The position numbers and the translations under genes are program-made. The notes under the pieces are model-generated. The model had not been told where the DNA came from, did not search any database, and worked only from the letters and a program-made list of their open reading frames with translations. 64,000 nt of DNA from Talinum fruticosum. Its lineage: Eukaryota; Streptophyta; Magnoliopsida; Caryophyllales; Talinaceae. Below, in pieces: positions 1 to 12,686 of this stretch. The stretch's first letter is position 1, and each line of letters begins with the position of its first letter. The DNA lies in the NCBI GenBank assembly GCA_021018815.1, contig JAITYX010000021.1, forward strand, positions 4,245,001-4,309,000. Direction: 5' to 3'.

Positions 1-10
1 GGGGAAAATA

Positions 11-135
11 GAAAAAGAACACAAAGAGATCTCAAGCATTGGAGGAAAAGAAGAAAACAAGGTCTCTAGCAATTAGGAGACAACGAAAAAGAACACAAAG
101 AGGTCTCAAGCGTAGGAGGAAAAGAAGAAAACAAG
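11..135. repeat. Imperfect tandem duplication, about 51-bp unit
   Basis: A purine-rich unit at 11-61 recurs almost unchanged at 85-135, with a 23-bp spacer. Both copies carry the same GAAAAAGAACACAAAGAG start and AGGAAAAGAAGAAAACAAG end. It makes a short lysine/arginine-rich open frame that has no recognisable homology and is probably not coding. The stretch from 136 to about 600 shows AGGGTTT-type motifs near 240-262 but no gene that I can support. Confidence 0.6.
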
Positions 136-599
136 AAGATTCAATTCAACAACTTACTCGGAGTTACCGGCGACATTCACCTCCAGCGACCATGAGCGAT
201 CATGTTGTGCCCGATTCCGCCCACAATTTGAGATTCACAAATTAGGGTTTAAGGTTTAGGGTTTGTCATTTGAAGCTTTGAAAGACACAATTCGTTGCAA
301 TTGATTGAAGGCTTTTGCTTAAATTTGACAACCATGAGTTGGATAAGTTGAAGAAATTTTGGTATTTTGATGACTAATTTCTCAAATCTCTCGATGCATC
401 ACAAGCCGGCTTAAGGTCTAAAAGGTGCTCGCCGGACCTGACTTGAAGCTCAAAAAGTGTGTGCTTGCTCGAGCTTGCTTTTGGAATGGGCATTGCTTGA
501 CCCCTACTACGCGCACTAACGCTTGCACCTTGCCTTTTTGCACCTAGGCGCGCATGAAGCGAGTTTTGTTAAACTATAGCCTCCATAAACTCATATCTA

Positions 600-1230
600 G
601 GGCAAGGGTTCAAGTAAGCTACAAGTGATCCATATCCAAGATAATCACTTTATCCTAATTCTTCTTAGGCCTTCCTCTCCCTCTCTTACAATTTAAAATG
701 TCCATCCTTTTCACAACTCCTGAGTGGCACATTTGATGGTGTCTTTTTAATGTGCATAATCATCTAAGCGTCCTTTTGTATCTCATCCTCTACAGTTATC
801 ACTCCTACTTTATTTCTTATCATGTCATACCAAATATAACCAAACCTGCTATAACTACAAATCTAACCAACAACCAACCTCTCTATTCTTTCTTAATCAG
901 CCTACACTTTCCACCATACAACAAAGTTGATAAATTTTCCCTTTTTCTTAATTGGAATCTTCTTGTCACACAACCCCGTAAGCACTCTTCAAATTTATGC
1001 CACTATACCTTTATAAATTGAGTAATGTCATCATCAATGTCATTTTACCTTGTATGACTGACCCTAAGTATCTAAACTTCAAAACCTTTTGTATTATAGT
1101 GGTACCAACATTGACTTTCCTTTCCTCATTGAACTTGCAATCTAAATATTTTGTTTACTCTAAAGTTTTACATCAATGTTCTAACTTACGTTAACGACTC
1201 CTCTTGTCTTGTCAATTAGGACAACATGTC
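600..1230 (-). mobile_element. Decayed LINE reverse-transcriptase fragment
   Basis: Read on the minus strand, 1230 down to about 600 gives broken pieces of the C-terminal part of a plant non-LTR reverse transcriptase. The pieces include LIDKTRGVVN, then KVLKFRYLGSVIQG, and then material like the usual LCDKKIPIKLKGKFY and PVRRCE..GRGRPKK blocks, interrupted by stops and frameshifts. This is a dead LINE fragment. It lies 3' of the last recognised exon of the TT9-like gene, probably inside one of its introns. The family is assigned by recall of the conserved RT block, not by a search. Confidence 0.6.
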
Positions 1231-2708
1231 TGAATCAATTAGGATTCTAAGCCTTTACATAGTTATAACATACCAAAAACTGCGCAATCAACCAGGTTCA
1301 AAATTTTTAATGTGTTTGATTCATTTCAAGTCCCAATTCTTGCACTAGTTAAGATGGAAGTTAACTAAATGTTATGTTTATATATGTCAATCAGACAAGC
1401 TAGTATTCAATAAAACTATTGTACTCAAAAGCCATAATTAACCATCTTTGAAAATCATTATGGATTTGATTAGTTACAAGTGTTCAAGGGTCAGAGACAT
1501 GTTCGTGCTTTCCTATCATTTGGTACATGATATTAAAATGAAGAGTTCAAGGTGGCCTCCAGTATATGGGAATTCATGGATAGGATGGAGAATATTGGCG
1601 CATGAAAACTCAAGAGAATTCCTATGTTTCCTGCATATAGTAATAACTAAGATATTGGGATTGAGAATAAAAGGCCTTAGTTCCTAATTCCTATACAAGG
1701 GAAAAAGACTAAACTATGAGCGAGTTATGAAGTCATGTTTATATCTATGGACACATCGTCAAATTTGCAATTTATTTTAACTCTATACACCAAGCAAGGC
1801 ATGTGAATTTATAAACAAATTCCTATACCTAAAAATGAATTCACAATTCCATTTATAAAGTCTTATAAAAGAATTAGCACATACCAAAGACCTTATAAAT
1901 GAAGAAAACAACTGAACTCTATCATCTAAGTTTTTCTTCAACCAAAAGGTGGTAGAAATCCTTATCCAATTCTTCCGAGTGCCAAAGCACTTCGTACATG
2001 CTCTATCAGTGTGCTAGTCATGGACAAATTTAATATTCGATTTCAATTTTTCAGTAATATTACCAACCTCTTTCACTAAACACAGTCCCTCCAATCATAA
2101 ATTGTATCTACTTTGATACTATCTTAAAACCTTTTCTTTCATCTCGAATCTTAGTAGAACATTAAATGCACTACAACACCATATTTGATTATTAGATTCC
2201 AAGTTTTCTTAGCAAGTCTATCTGTAAATTGTGAAAAGAAATGAACTCATCACTTGTGAGTGAAGTCACATTCATTTCCTTTCTTTCTATCATATAGCAT
2301 TGCACCTAGCAAAAAAGACCCACAAGAGCCCATAAAACCCTTCACATGTGCATTATTTAAGATGGAAGAATCAAATAAACAAAACTCATATAACTTTAAG
2401 AATAAACCGTCCAAACTATACATCTAGCAACACTTAATCCCAAGAGCTCACCTTAGTTTGTCAAATGTTCCCATATGCACTTAATACCTTTATTAAAGCT
2501 ACTCTAAGAAGTCAAAAAAGCAACTTAACACATTATTTTTGTCAAGAATCAGACCTAATTATTATTCTTTTATATACCAGATGTCATCCAATAATTCCTT
2601 CATATTCTTTGTTTCTTTATATCTATCATGCAAAATATAAATAAATAAGAGAAATAATGGTGTATCACAACAAACAAACAAAAAAGGTGCATTGCAAAAA
2701 AATTGCAC

Positions 2709-5700
2709 CTTGAGTTTTTGCAAGTAGAAATCAAGCGCACTAGTAGACCCACTCCTTGACGAGGTGTTTCCTGATGAAAAAGTTGTTCCTCACCTGAGTT
2801 CTCACCAACCAAGGCTTCCTGCAGAAATAGGAAGACAATTTTAAGTAATCATTTCTGACAGGGCACAGCTTGGTGCCTAGTGTTCATATTCGCTCTTGAT
2901 TGGAAGGATTCTGTTTATGGATTGGAAGGATTCTTAATACTAACAAATCATTTTTCCACAAACAGAATATTGACATGCATTACCAGGTTCTATGAATAGC
3001 AAAAAGGAATACAGATGAAACATAGTATCCTTCTATTTTGTGTCCAAGAAACAATGTACCTAGCTGCCACTAGCTAAACAAATACTCAAGTGCTACCGAA
3101 ACATTTCAAGAGAACGAAAGAGAATTTCCCATTGATCATAGAAGAAAACACACCATAGTGTGAGAGCTGTTTACACGGCTTCACTTTATGTGCATACTAC
3201 CAGATGATTCTTGGGAAAACCTTTTTCAGTTTTGCAATCACATGACACCCCCACCCCTCTCTTTTTTTAGTGGAGCGGAAGGTGATAGGACAGGTATGCT
3301 ACCTTTTTCGGGAAAAATAATAATAGCATTGTAAGGACTTCTATTGGCTATAATCTCGAGTTCCTGAGTCAAACTTATCTCATTCCACCATAACCGTCGA
3401 ACACAATTCTTTAAAACAAAAATAACCAACTACATCTCATAGACGGCCTTGACGCTATGCTCCACAGCTTTCTTTCTCATTCCTAAACCTTAACAGCCAA
3501 TAACCCAAGGACCTTTTTGAAATTCATCAAGTCTCCAATGCTTAAACCATCTTTAGGAAAAGGTTTCTTAACAATATTCCAGTTGACCAAAAGGCACTTG
3601 AAATCATCCTCAAAAGAACCCCGCAAGAAATTTTTTTAATGGCTTCCAACTTGACCAAACAAGGAATGGGAAAGAAACATAAGAAAGTAGGGTAGGATGC
3701 TAGAGAGGACACTTTTGGTAAGACTCAATCTTCCCCCTCTAGTGCAATAGTCTCAATGACCAGTGGACTTCTCTTTGAACATTGCAGCTAGGGGAGGTCG
3801 TACCGTATCATAACCGCTTCAGGCATATATTAAATGACTAAATAAATTACTGAGGTCAAACTACATGCAAGGACCAAATCAATTCACACTAAATTAGCAA
3901 CCTTTACACACACAAACATATATTGACACAAGAACCACAATTCAACAAAGCAAAGTTTTGCGGCCATAGACAGCTTGACAAAGGACAGCACTGTGGATTG
4001 ACCAAGATTTGGCCCTATGTTTAGCACCCATTCTGATGCACTAGCCACTATCCAATTTCCAGGCACAAGAAGTTCGATAAAATAAAGATATAAGCTAACC
4101 TCAAGTACTCAAAGCCTTTCAAGTTAAACTGCGCACATACCAGCAAGAGCTTCTTATGTTGTTTGCGTTGTGGAAGAATTCCCAGTGCATCTAGCATCGA
4201 CTCATCCAGTTCTAAAATCACTGAAAATTTGATAAGGAAACTGGTAGCCAAACAGTAACTAAATAGCCCTAAACTATAAAGGACAACCTTTAGCTTGCAA
4301 TAAAGTGGCTAAAACACTTAATGCTCCCAAAACTTGCACTTCACTGCCGCTGCTAAGATAAGAAAGTACAGCCTCCCTACACAACACAAAGATAGAATTC
4401 ATCAGTGTCCTATGAGGATAATATATTTTAAGGAAAAAAAAATCAACAAGATACCAAGAGACAAACTCAACTCTCATGTTGAGGTCTATTCGATGACTTA
4501 TCATTTATTAATCGCTCAAAGTTCAATATGCTAATTTCATATGAGTAACCTTGTTTAATACTTTAATGAACTTCCCTTTGTAGGTCTTCCTCGTCCTCTT
4601 TTATCCCATTTTGGTGTAACAGATGGCGATGAAGTAAAATAAAAAACTGCTGACTGAAATTACATATGCATCCTACCCTATCTTGGACTCCATTTTACCT
4701 CATGTACACATGCTAGATGCTTGAGACTAGTCATAGTATGGACATTCAATCCTGCACTTTTGACCAAAAATGTACAAAATTTTGAGTCTGTCGTGACACC
4801 TGTCTTGGACAACCAATTATTCCAACTTGGAAGGGAGTATGGCCAAGTCTGATTAACATAGATCCTATGTCAGGCTCATGATTGGCATTGGAACACAAGT
4901 CATTCCGAGAAAAATACAAGGAGATGAATGTAGTTGAGTAAAAATAAATAAACTAGGACAAAATAACAACCAAATAAATCAGTTGCCCACATCCACAAAC
5001 ACTAAGTCCCAGGCAGGCAGTTTCAAGATGTACTCAATTTTGTCAGGATCTTCTTAAAAAGGCATATTATCAAAGTATGGTCAAAAAATGCTACTATTTC
5101 CGTCAGTGCATTTTTACACCACCATAATTGGTAATTCCTTGCAATATAGTGGCTGCAGATGCTCCAGACAATTCCCTCTACTCTACCTGCTCAGAACACC
5201 GTTGATCATCTACCTCTGGTTCTCTGCATTCTCCACACTTCTGCACACCACTTACATCAACCTCTAATGGTGTAAATCAGTTCACAAACTCCATCAGTTT
5301 TGAAAAAATGCTCTGCATTCTGTTACCTTCCTACATAGTTTTGAATCAGAAATTTGATCCCAATCCATTGTGTTACTAGTAGCAATTCCCTTCTGCAAGT
5401 GTTATATTTCAGCGTACCTCTCTGTCAACCACATCCCATGATCGACCCCTGCCCCACCATTTCCATAGCCTGAGATCTACTGAAATTGAAACTAAGGAAT
5501 GTATAGCTATCTCACATTTACAGACAAAAAGGGAGAAAAATAAAGACAGAGAAAGAGAGAGCAAGAAAAAAAGGGGGTGGTGCATGATTGAGTCCAGCTA
5601 AATATGAATGGGACTTTTCCCTCAGCAATAAAAATGAGAAGTATCTCTCCCTTTAATGGGGGGTTAGCTGAGTCCAACCTTCTAATGTCAAAGATCTTTT

Positions 5701-8700
5701 GGTGGCTTGGAAGAGAAGGATGAAAAAGAGTAGGATTCTTGGAGTTTTAAACATAGTTCCTTTGGCTACTTGGAAGGAAGGAAATCAACGGATTTGTGAG
5801 GACAAATCTATTTCCTGTAAGAATCCACTCTAGTTCTTGAGAATGTTATATAGTTGGAGTCTTGTGCTTAACGGTGAAAGAAATTTGATTTTTTTTTTTT
5901 TTTTTGGATTTGTAGATTCTATTATGGATGAGAGACTTAGAGTATATAATTTTTGTATTTGCCTCTTTTGTACATGGGTGATATCCCCTTGGTACTTTTT
6001 AATGCTTCGCTCGGCTTCCACGGTGAGGCACTTACCTTTATACTTGGGTTTTTATGGACCATAGGAATTCCACTGCCATGAATGCCTCTCATCTTATGTT
6101 TTCTTATGACACTATTATATTTTGCGACGATGATCGTGAGCAAATGGTGAACCTTCGGTGCATTCTTGTTTGGTTCGAAGCAATTCCTGACTTGAAAGTC
6201 AATTTAGCAAAAGCTTCATCCTAGCCGTCGGTTTGCTTAAGGGTGTTTCACACTGCTGTATTGATTCTCTTCCCATTTACCTTTTGAGCAATATCAAGGA
6301 GGAATCTATTTAGGACTTAGTTCTTGAGAAGTTTTATAGGAGGCTTTCTAGGTGGAAATGAAAGTACCTTTCCAAGGGGGTCATTAAGAGCGTTCTTTCC
6401 AGCATAACTTTCTGAATCCCTTCCCCATTCTATCTTTAGCAGCTTCTAAGTTAGAAGCGTTTCAAGGAAACTTCCTCTAGGTTCTTTTCAGGTGATTTCA
6501 CATACCATCTCGTGAGATGGAATATTGTTAAGCTTCTAGTGGCTAAGTGTCACAGGCTTAACAATCTTTAATGAGGCTTTTCTGCTATGAAGATTCATCA
6601 ATGAGAAGGGGAAATATTTGGAGAAAGATGGTGACCACAATATTATGCCGATAAAAGTTCAAAATTGGCGAGAGAGCAGCATGAAAGACACGGTAAGGAA
6701 GATTTTAGCTTGTATCGTTGCAGGCTAAGCCTTTGGAGGTATATATCTAGAGGATGAGAAGGATTTCTAAATCACTTCTCATTTGAGGTGGTGGTTGATT
6801 CCTCCATCTTTGAGCATGATTCGTGGTGCAAAGATACCCCCTTGAAAGATCTTTACCCTTCTCTTTATACCCTTGCATCGGATAAGGATGCTTCGGATGC
6901 AAATTATTATGAAAGAGGCTCTATCATTATGGTTTTGGACCTTTGGTAAATAACATTTATTCAAGGCGCTAAACAATTTAGCTTCCTTAACAAACTTAAC
7001 GCCATTGCTCTTGGGGATTCTTCTATTAATATGGCTAGATAGTTTTTACCTACCAAGATTTTCTATTAAAAGCTCAAGCTCGCTTCAAATCCTTCTAATC
7101 CTATGAAAGCTTATTTGGAAGTCTTTGACACCTTCAAAAGTTTTGTTTGTCTAAGAAGCTTGTTACGGGCATATTTTAACTTGTGATAATTTACAAAGGA
7201 GAGGAAAGATATTAGTGAACAATGCTTTACGTACACAAACGATTTGGAGTCTCCCAATCATTCATTGTTGTTGTGTTCTTTTGCAAGAGCTCTTTTGGAG
7301 CTTTCCTTTAGTCATTTAAAAAAATTTGGGTTATTTCAAGCTCTAGTAGGAACCATCTTGTGGCTTAGCGAGGGCTTTTTGGGAGAAAAGCTAAAAGAAG
7401 AAAGCCTTGCTATTTTCTCGAGCATTTGGTGTGAGAGAAATAGAAACTCTTCAACGAAGTGGAGACGTTTCTTCAATGCTTAAAGGATAATCTCGTGACT
7501 CTCGTCAAGACTCTCTACTTTTGGGATAATAGGAACTTTTGCCAATCTTGTTTTGATGTTGTAGATTTTGTGAATAGTTTCCACATTGGATGTATATAAA
7601 CCTTTAGTACTTTACTAGAGGATGCTAGCTTTACATCCATCCTTTGGTTTATTATTTACAATAATATTCTCTTTGCTTTATCAAAAAAGAAACCAACTGG
7701 CAACCCTAACCAACATAAGAACGTAGACACACATGCATGCTGTAAGTGAGATCAGGATGGGGAGCATGGCGTCAAGCCATCAACAAATGGAAACCAACAC
7801 AATAAATTAGATGAAGTGATAGCAAAGTCACCTTAGAGACAACAAAGGAAGACCAGAACTATCTGCAGATCTTGCATCTTCTGGAATGGAAACCCTTAAT
7901 TTTCCAGCATCCTCTGCCACATAGCCATTAGTATTTTCTTCAGACAATGGACGTTGAGTTCTAAAAGAAGCAGTGATACCATTTCCTTTGGCATCATGAA
8001 GTGGTAAAAGGTCTTGCGATGGACAAAAAGGGCAGCAACTATGGTATTTGCCAAATCTTTGATCTTGACTATTCTCAATATGCAACACAGCAGATACAAT
8101 GAAGTGATAGCTCCAATCGGTGTGTCCTGGAAGCAGAAAAATAAAAAGTTAAAAACAAGTTGTTTTATAAAACTAAGTAGCACTAGGCCCCAGTTAGCCA
8201 ATTATTAACAAACTACAATTCAATTTTATTATCCACAAAAAACTAAAAATTAATTCGAATGACACCAAATTACCAAAAAATGTAGATCATAAATGAACCT
8301 CCAGCTCAAAGGTCAAGCTAAAACTAACAAGTTCTCAAACTTACAGACGCAGCTGTCAAGGAAGGAAGCAACAATGGCAATATTAAATAGCCCAGCAGGT
8401 TGTCTGTCATCAACCTGTCAACATCTGGAATCCCAGCTGAAATGACATCACTGAAATAGTACATATTGTCCTCAATTTCATCCACTGTAGACATGATAAT
8501 AGATGATAAATCTTGACTCGGTTCCCTGTCAAAGATTAATTGACATATCCAAAGTAAAAAGAAATTCACAATCAATTGATTTTCAGAGTGAAAAGTAAAA
8601 TGCTGAAAGCTTACACTGAAGCTTGCACGACCAACTCATTCAAGTATAGGCACTGCTTCTTGAAAAATGTAACAAGATCTGAAAAGTAATTGGCTAGTGG

Positions 8701-11700
8701 ACCACCGGAGACATATCTGTTTACACTCTCGTCTCCAACTAGAACAAAGGCAGAAATACAGTAAGGGATCAAAAGAAAACAAAACCTTAAAAATAAATTA
8801 CATTATACTTTTGGTTGAAACAAGGCAGAAGGAAAAGAAAACTAACCGTGGTAAACATTAAGAGTCAAGGCACGTACAGCAATGCGGATCATACTTTCCT
8901 CATGGAAAGCAAATCGAATTGCTTCAACATATAATGGGAAAGACACCACTCTTCCCTGGATCAGTAAACAGAACAGAAGATTAAGGAAAGATTAATAATA
9001 GGCCGGGCCCAAGTTACATCTTCCATATACAGACCTAAGCTCGGTAATTTTGGCGACGAAAAATAAATTCTGTAAGAAAACCAATCCAACAGCAAAATCT
9101 TTGGGCCTGATAAAGATTAACGGAGCATTCACGCTTGTATATGTTATATGGTTTACAGAGGGATGCAATACCACCAGTGCTAGACACAGAGGATCAGCAA
9201 AAATAACGTAAAGCACTTAGTCTCTCACGTCTTTTCAACAACCTTTCACAACCGAAGAGGATTGAAAAATGTATTAAGATGTAAGATATCAAATTAAACT
9301 TTTGTACCACCACATGTGCACATAACCTCATCCAAGTTAAAACCCACGTCTCCCAACAACTTTGATCATGAAAAATCTTCAAATCCATGCAGTTCATTGA
9401 CCAAGTCCATTTCATTATTTAATAGAGCGGACGGCAGAGAACAACTGTTAATTACTAATGTACTTCACACCAGTCATGTTTCAGAGCAAGAAAAAAGTAA
9501 TCCATATAATGCTCTTCACAAAAAACAAATGGCAACAAATGCAACAGACTGAACTTACATTCTGTGTCTCTATAAGCAATGATATTGTGATCTTGTTCAG
9601 ATTCCCACTTATTGCTCTTCACAAACAAATTCCAAATATAATCATCAATGTTTGTGGCAATATTACATAGAGATGCGACATCAGCCAGTATAAATCACAA
9701 TACATGTCTCTCTAGAAGAAAACAAACCTTAAAAAAGATATGTAATATGACAACAGTTCTTCATTTCGGAAGTCAAAAGAGTAGCTTATGAGGTAGTTAA
9801 TATGCTCACTACTGAAGAGAGAATCTGCACAAATAGAAAATATATTGTCAATTTCCAACTAATAAATTAAAACAGCACATCAAAAGCTTACTGCCAGTTG
9901 AGACAGCTTACATATTGCATGTTCATTTTTAAATTTTGGATGATGATACTCATCGTCTGAAGTAACTGCAGAGAAATAGTGATAGTTTTACTGATCTTCA
10001 GAATACGTACGAACTCCCCCAATACTTGTTTCTCCATAAAAAACTGCATATTACAATGAAATCGTAAAATCATCAAATCCTTGAATTATGGAGCTAAACT
10101 TTTGTATGAACTACCTGTCTTAATAAGGCCTTTTGCATAATAGTAATTTAGTCGTTAGGTTGTTTAAACTCGATCACCTTTTGTTGCTAAACTTACAGAA
10201 AGCCATCTCAATTATGTAGCTTTTCAATGTGATTTTAAAGCTATTAAGACAGGTTAAGCCATTAAGCCTCTACAAATCATAACTAATCATATTCCAGAAA
10301 GACCTCTTTTCCCTTCAGTATGGGAAAATAATAAGAGTGCACACTGTGCTGTACTTACAAAAAAGTTGATTTTGGCAGCTCAATATTCTTACTAAAGTAT
10401 CACTCTAACCCAAGCTAGAGAGAAGGAAACTATCTAATAGAGTTTTCATTCTGCCCTCTCGAAACTGCCCAAGCCCAAGCCCTAATTCTGACAAGTCCTA
10501 CGTTCAGTGATTACGTCACACTCACACTTTTTAGCATAGTCCTAGGCACAGTAGGAAAGGGTATTAAGATTTGATATCTTTATATTTATATTCTTTTAGT
10601 ATTTTAATTTCTTTATTTGATTAGTGGAATTTTTAGTAGGTTATTTAGAGTTATCATTTCAGAAGTTAATTCTTTTGCAAGTTACTTCTTAGCTTATATA
10701 TAGGGCATGCATGTAACTTTTTGCTCAGTAGTGATTTATGAAAATTTGAGTATTATTGACTCTGTTTAGGAATTTCCCCAAACTAGCACCAGTTTTGTCC
10801 CAGATCACGTCAGCCTGCCAAATTCATGTCACACTTTAGGGCTGAGCTGTGGTAGTAGCCTACAGGTACAACTTCCCTCCTCTTCCCTCTTCTGCTCCTA
10901 CCACCTTACCATCGTCAACTGAAAACTCACCTGACCCCTAATCATGCATATATACCAAAACCTTGATCTCAAAATTGATTCTTGAACCCCCAATTTCCCT
11001 AAGATCAACCCTTGCCCATTAATCTCAACCCAAAAACTCATAAATTGCAAGAAATTGATACCAAATTCGAGCCTAAACCCTAATATGCAAAGATTGCAAA
11101 TCTAAAACTACTGCTGCCAGTTATTCGTCATGATCCCCAAGTACGCAGTCTATCTACTGAACTCTAGTGTGTGAAATAGCAGTTACTGCACTCAATTCGG
11201 AGATCGAGTGTACTTCAACGGAGTTCAAACTTGGACAACCTCATGATCAGACACACACTTAGCTCCCCCATTGTCTAGCTGCGGGAATGGTTCTGCTAGT
11301 ATGACGATTCATCAGTTTCTATCACAACTACTGTCGCAGTTTGTGCTGCATCTGCTGTGGGTATTCATTGGAGAAACTTCCATTATTGTGAAAAACACAT
11401 AGCTTGATTAAGTTATTAAGGATCTTGATGCCTATTTGAAAATTTTTGGGTGCTCATAAGCCATATCAGAAACACGTTGACAAACATTTTCAGCGTTTTA
11501 AAGCAAAGCAAAAGCGCATATTTGATTAACTTAGAAACTTAACTGCTAAAAATAAAGGTAATTGTTGAGTCCACCCAATGACCAAGTTAGGGAACATGCT
11601 ATGATACTCTGACTCACTTACTCGTGTCCACAGGAAACGACGGGTGCAGGATATAGTCAGATCTGGCCATGTGCAATCAGACATGTCTAAGTTGAAAGCC

Positions 11701-12641
11701 CACCATTTGTTTCTCCACTTCAGATTTGTGGACAAAGCAGATAGGAGGAGAAAGAGGAGGTGAACTTCAAACACAGTGATGAACCTAGAATGCACTTTGG
11801 ACATGTCATTCACATAAATGCTAAGCCTCAAGAAAGCAACAAGGTTTTGACTTCACATTTCAGCAACTTATTTATTGTGGTTATGCTTACTTTTGGACAG
11901 TATCAAACCCCCAAGTCTTTTTCGAGTCCTAATTTCACTTTGGCTCAGTTATTTGTGTTTGTAACAGTATATATGTAGTATATATGTAGTCCACTGCAAT
12001 TTCAAATACCCATTTTAGTTTGAATTAGCATGTTCGTCAAACTTAATGAGATTACTCTAGAGAATTCCTCTCTTCATATGGTTAGATGGGATCTCAATAA
12101 TCAAGGGGTTTTCTCTGTTAAGTCTTTCTATTTGAAGCTCACTTCTGCTGGGTCTCCCTCAGTACAACTCCCCTCAGACAATCATCTACCTTGGAAGCTC
12201 ATTTGGAAGTTTTTGGGGCCTTTAAAAGCTTCTTGTGTGGGAAGCTTGTCAAGGGAGTAATTTAACTTGTGACAATTTACAAAGGGACAGATTTTGGTGA
12301 ATAGATAATTTACAAAGAAAGGGAAGTCTTTGGCGCCTTTAACTCGACACTTTCTGAATGGAAATGGCCAAAAAATTTCTGGCAGGTTTTCTGGTGACTA
12401 GAAAACTCACCGGTGACTAGAAAACCAGCGAAGCCTGTGACTAAGAATGTCTGCCAACCAATACGCACCAAAAGAAACCCTAAAAACCCACCCACAATGA
12501 AGAGATCTCAAAAAATCCATCTAGAGAGAGAAACAACCGATCAAAGGACCGATGACGCCTCCTAGAGGCCCAAGGACCGGCGTACTTCAGGGGAACCCCG
12601 ATGACCGTGAGTGGCGCCCTAAGCTCGACCAACCAAAGAGA

Positions 12642-12686
<45 letters not shown>

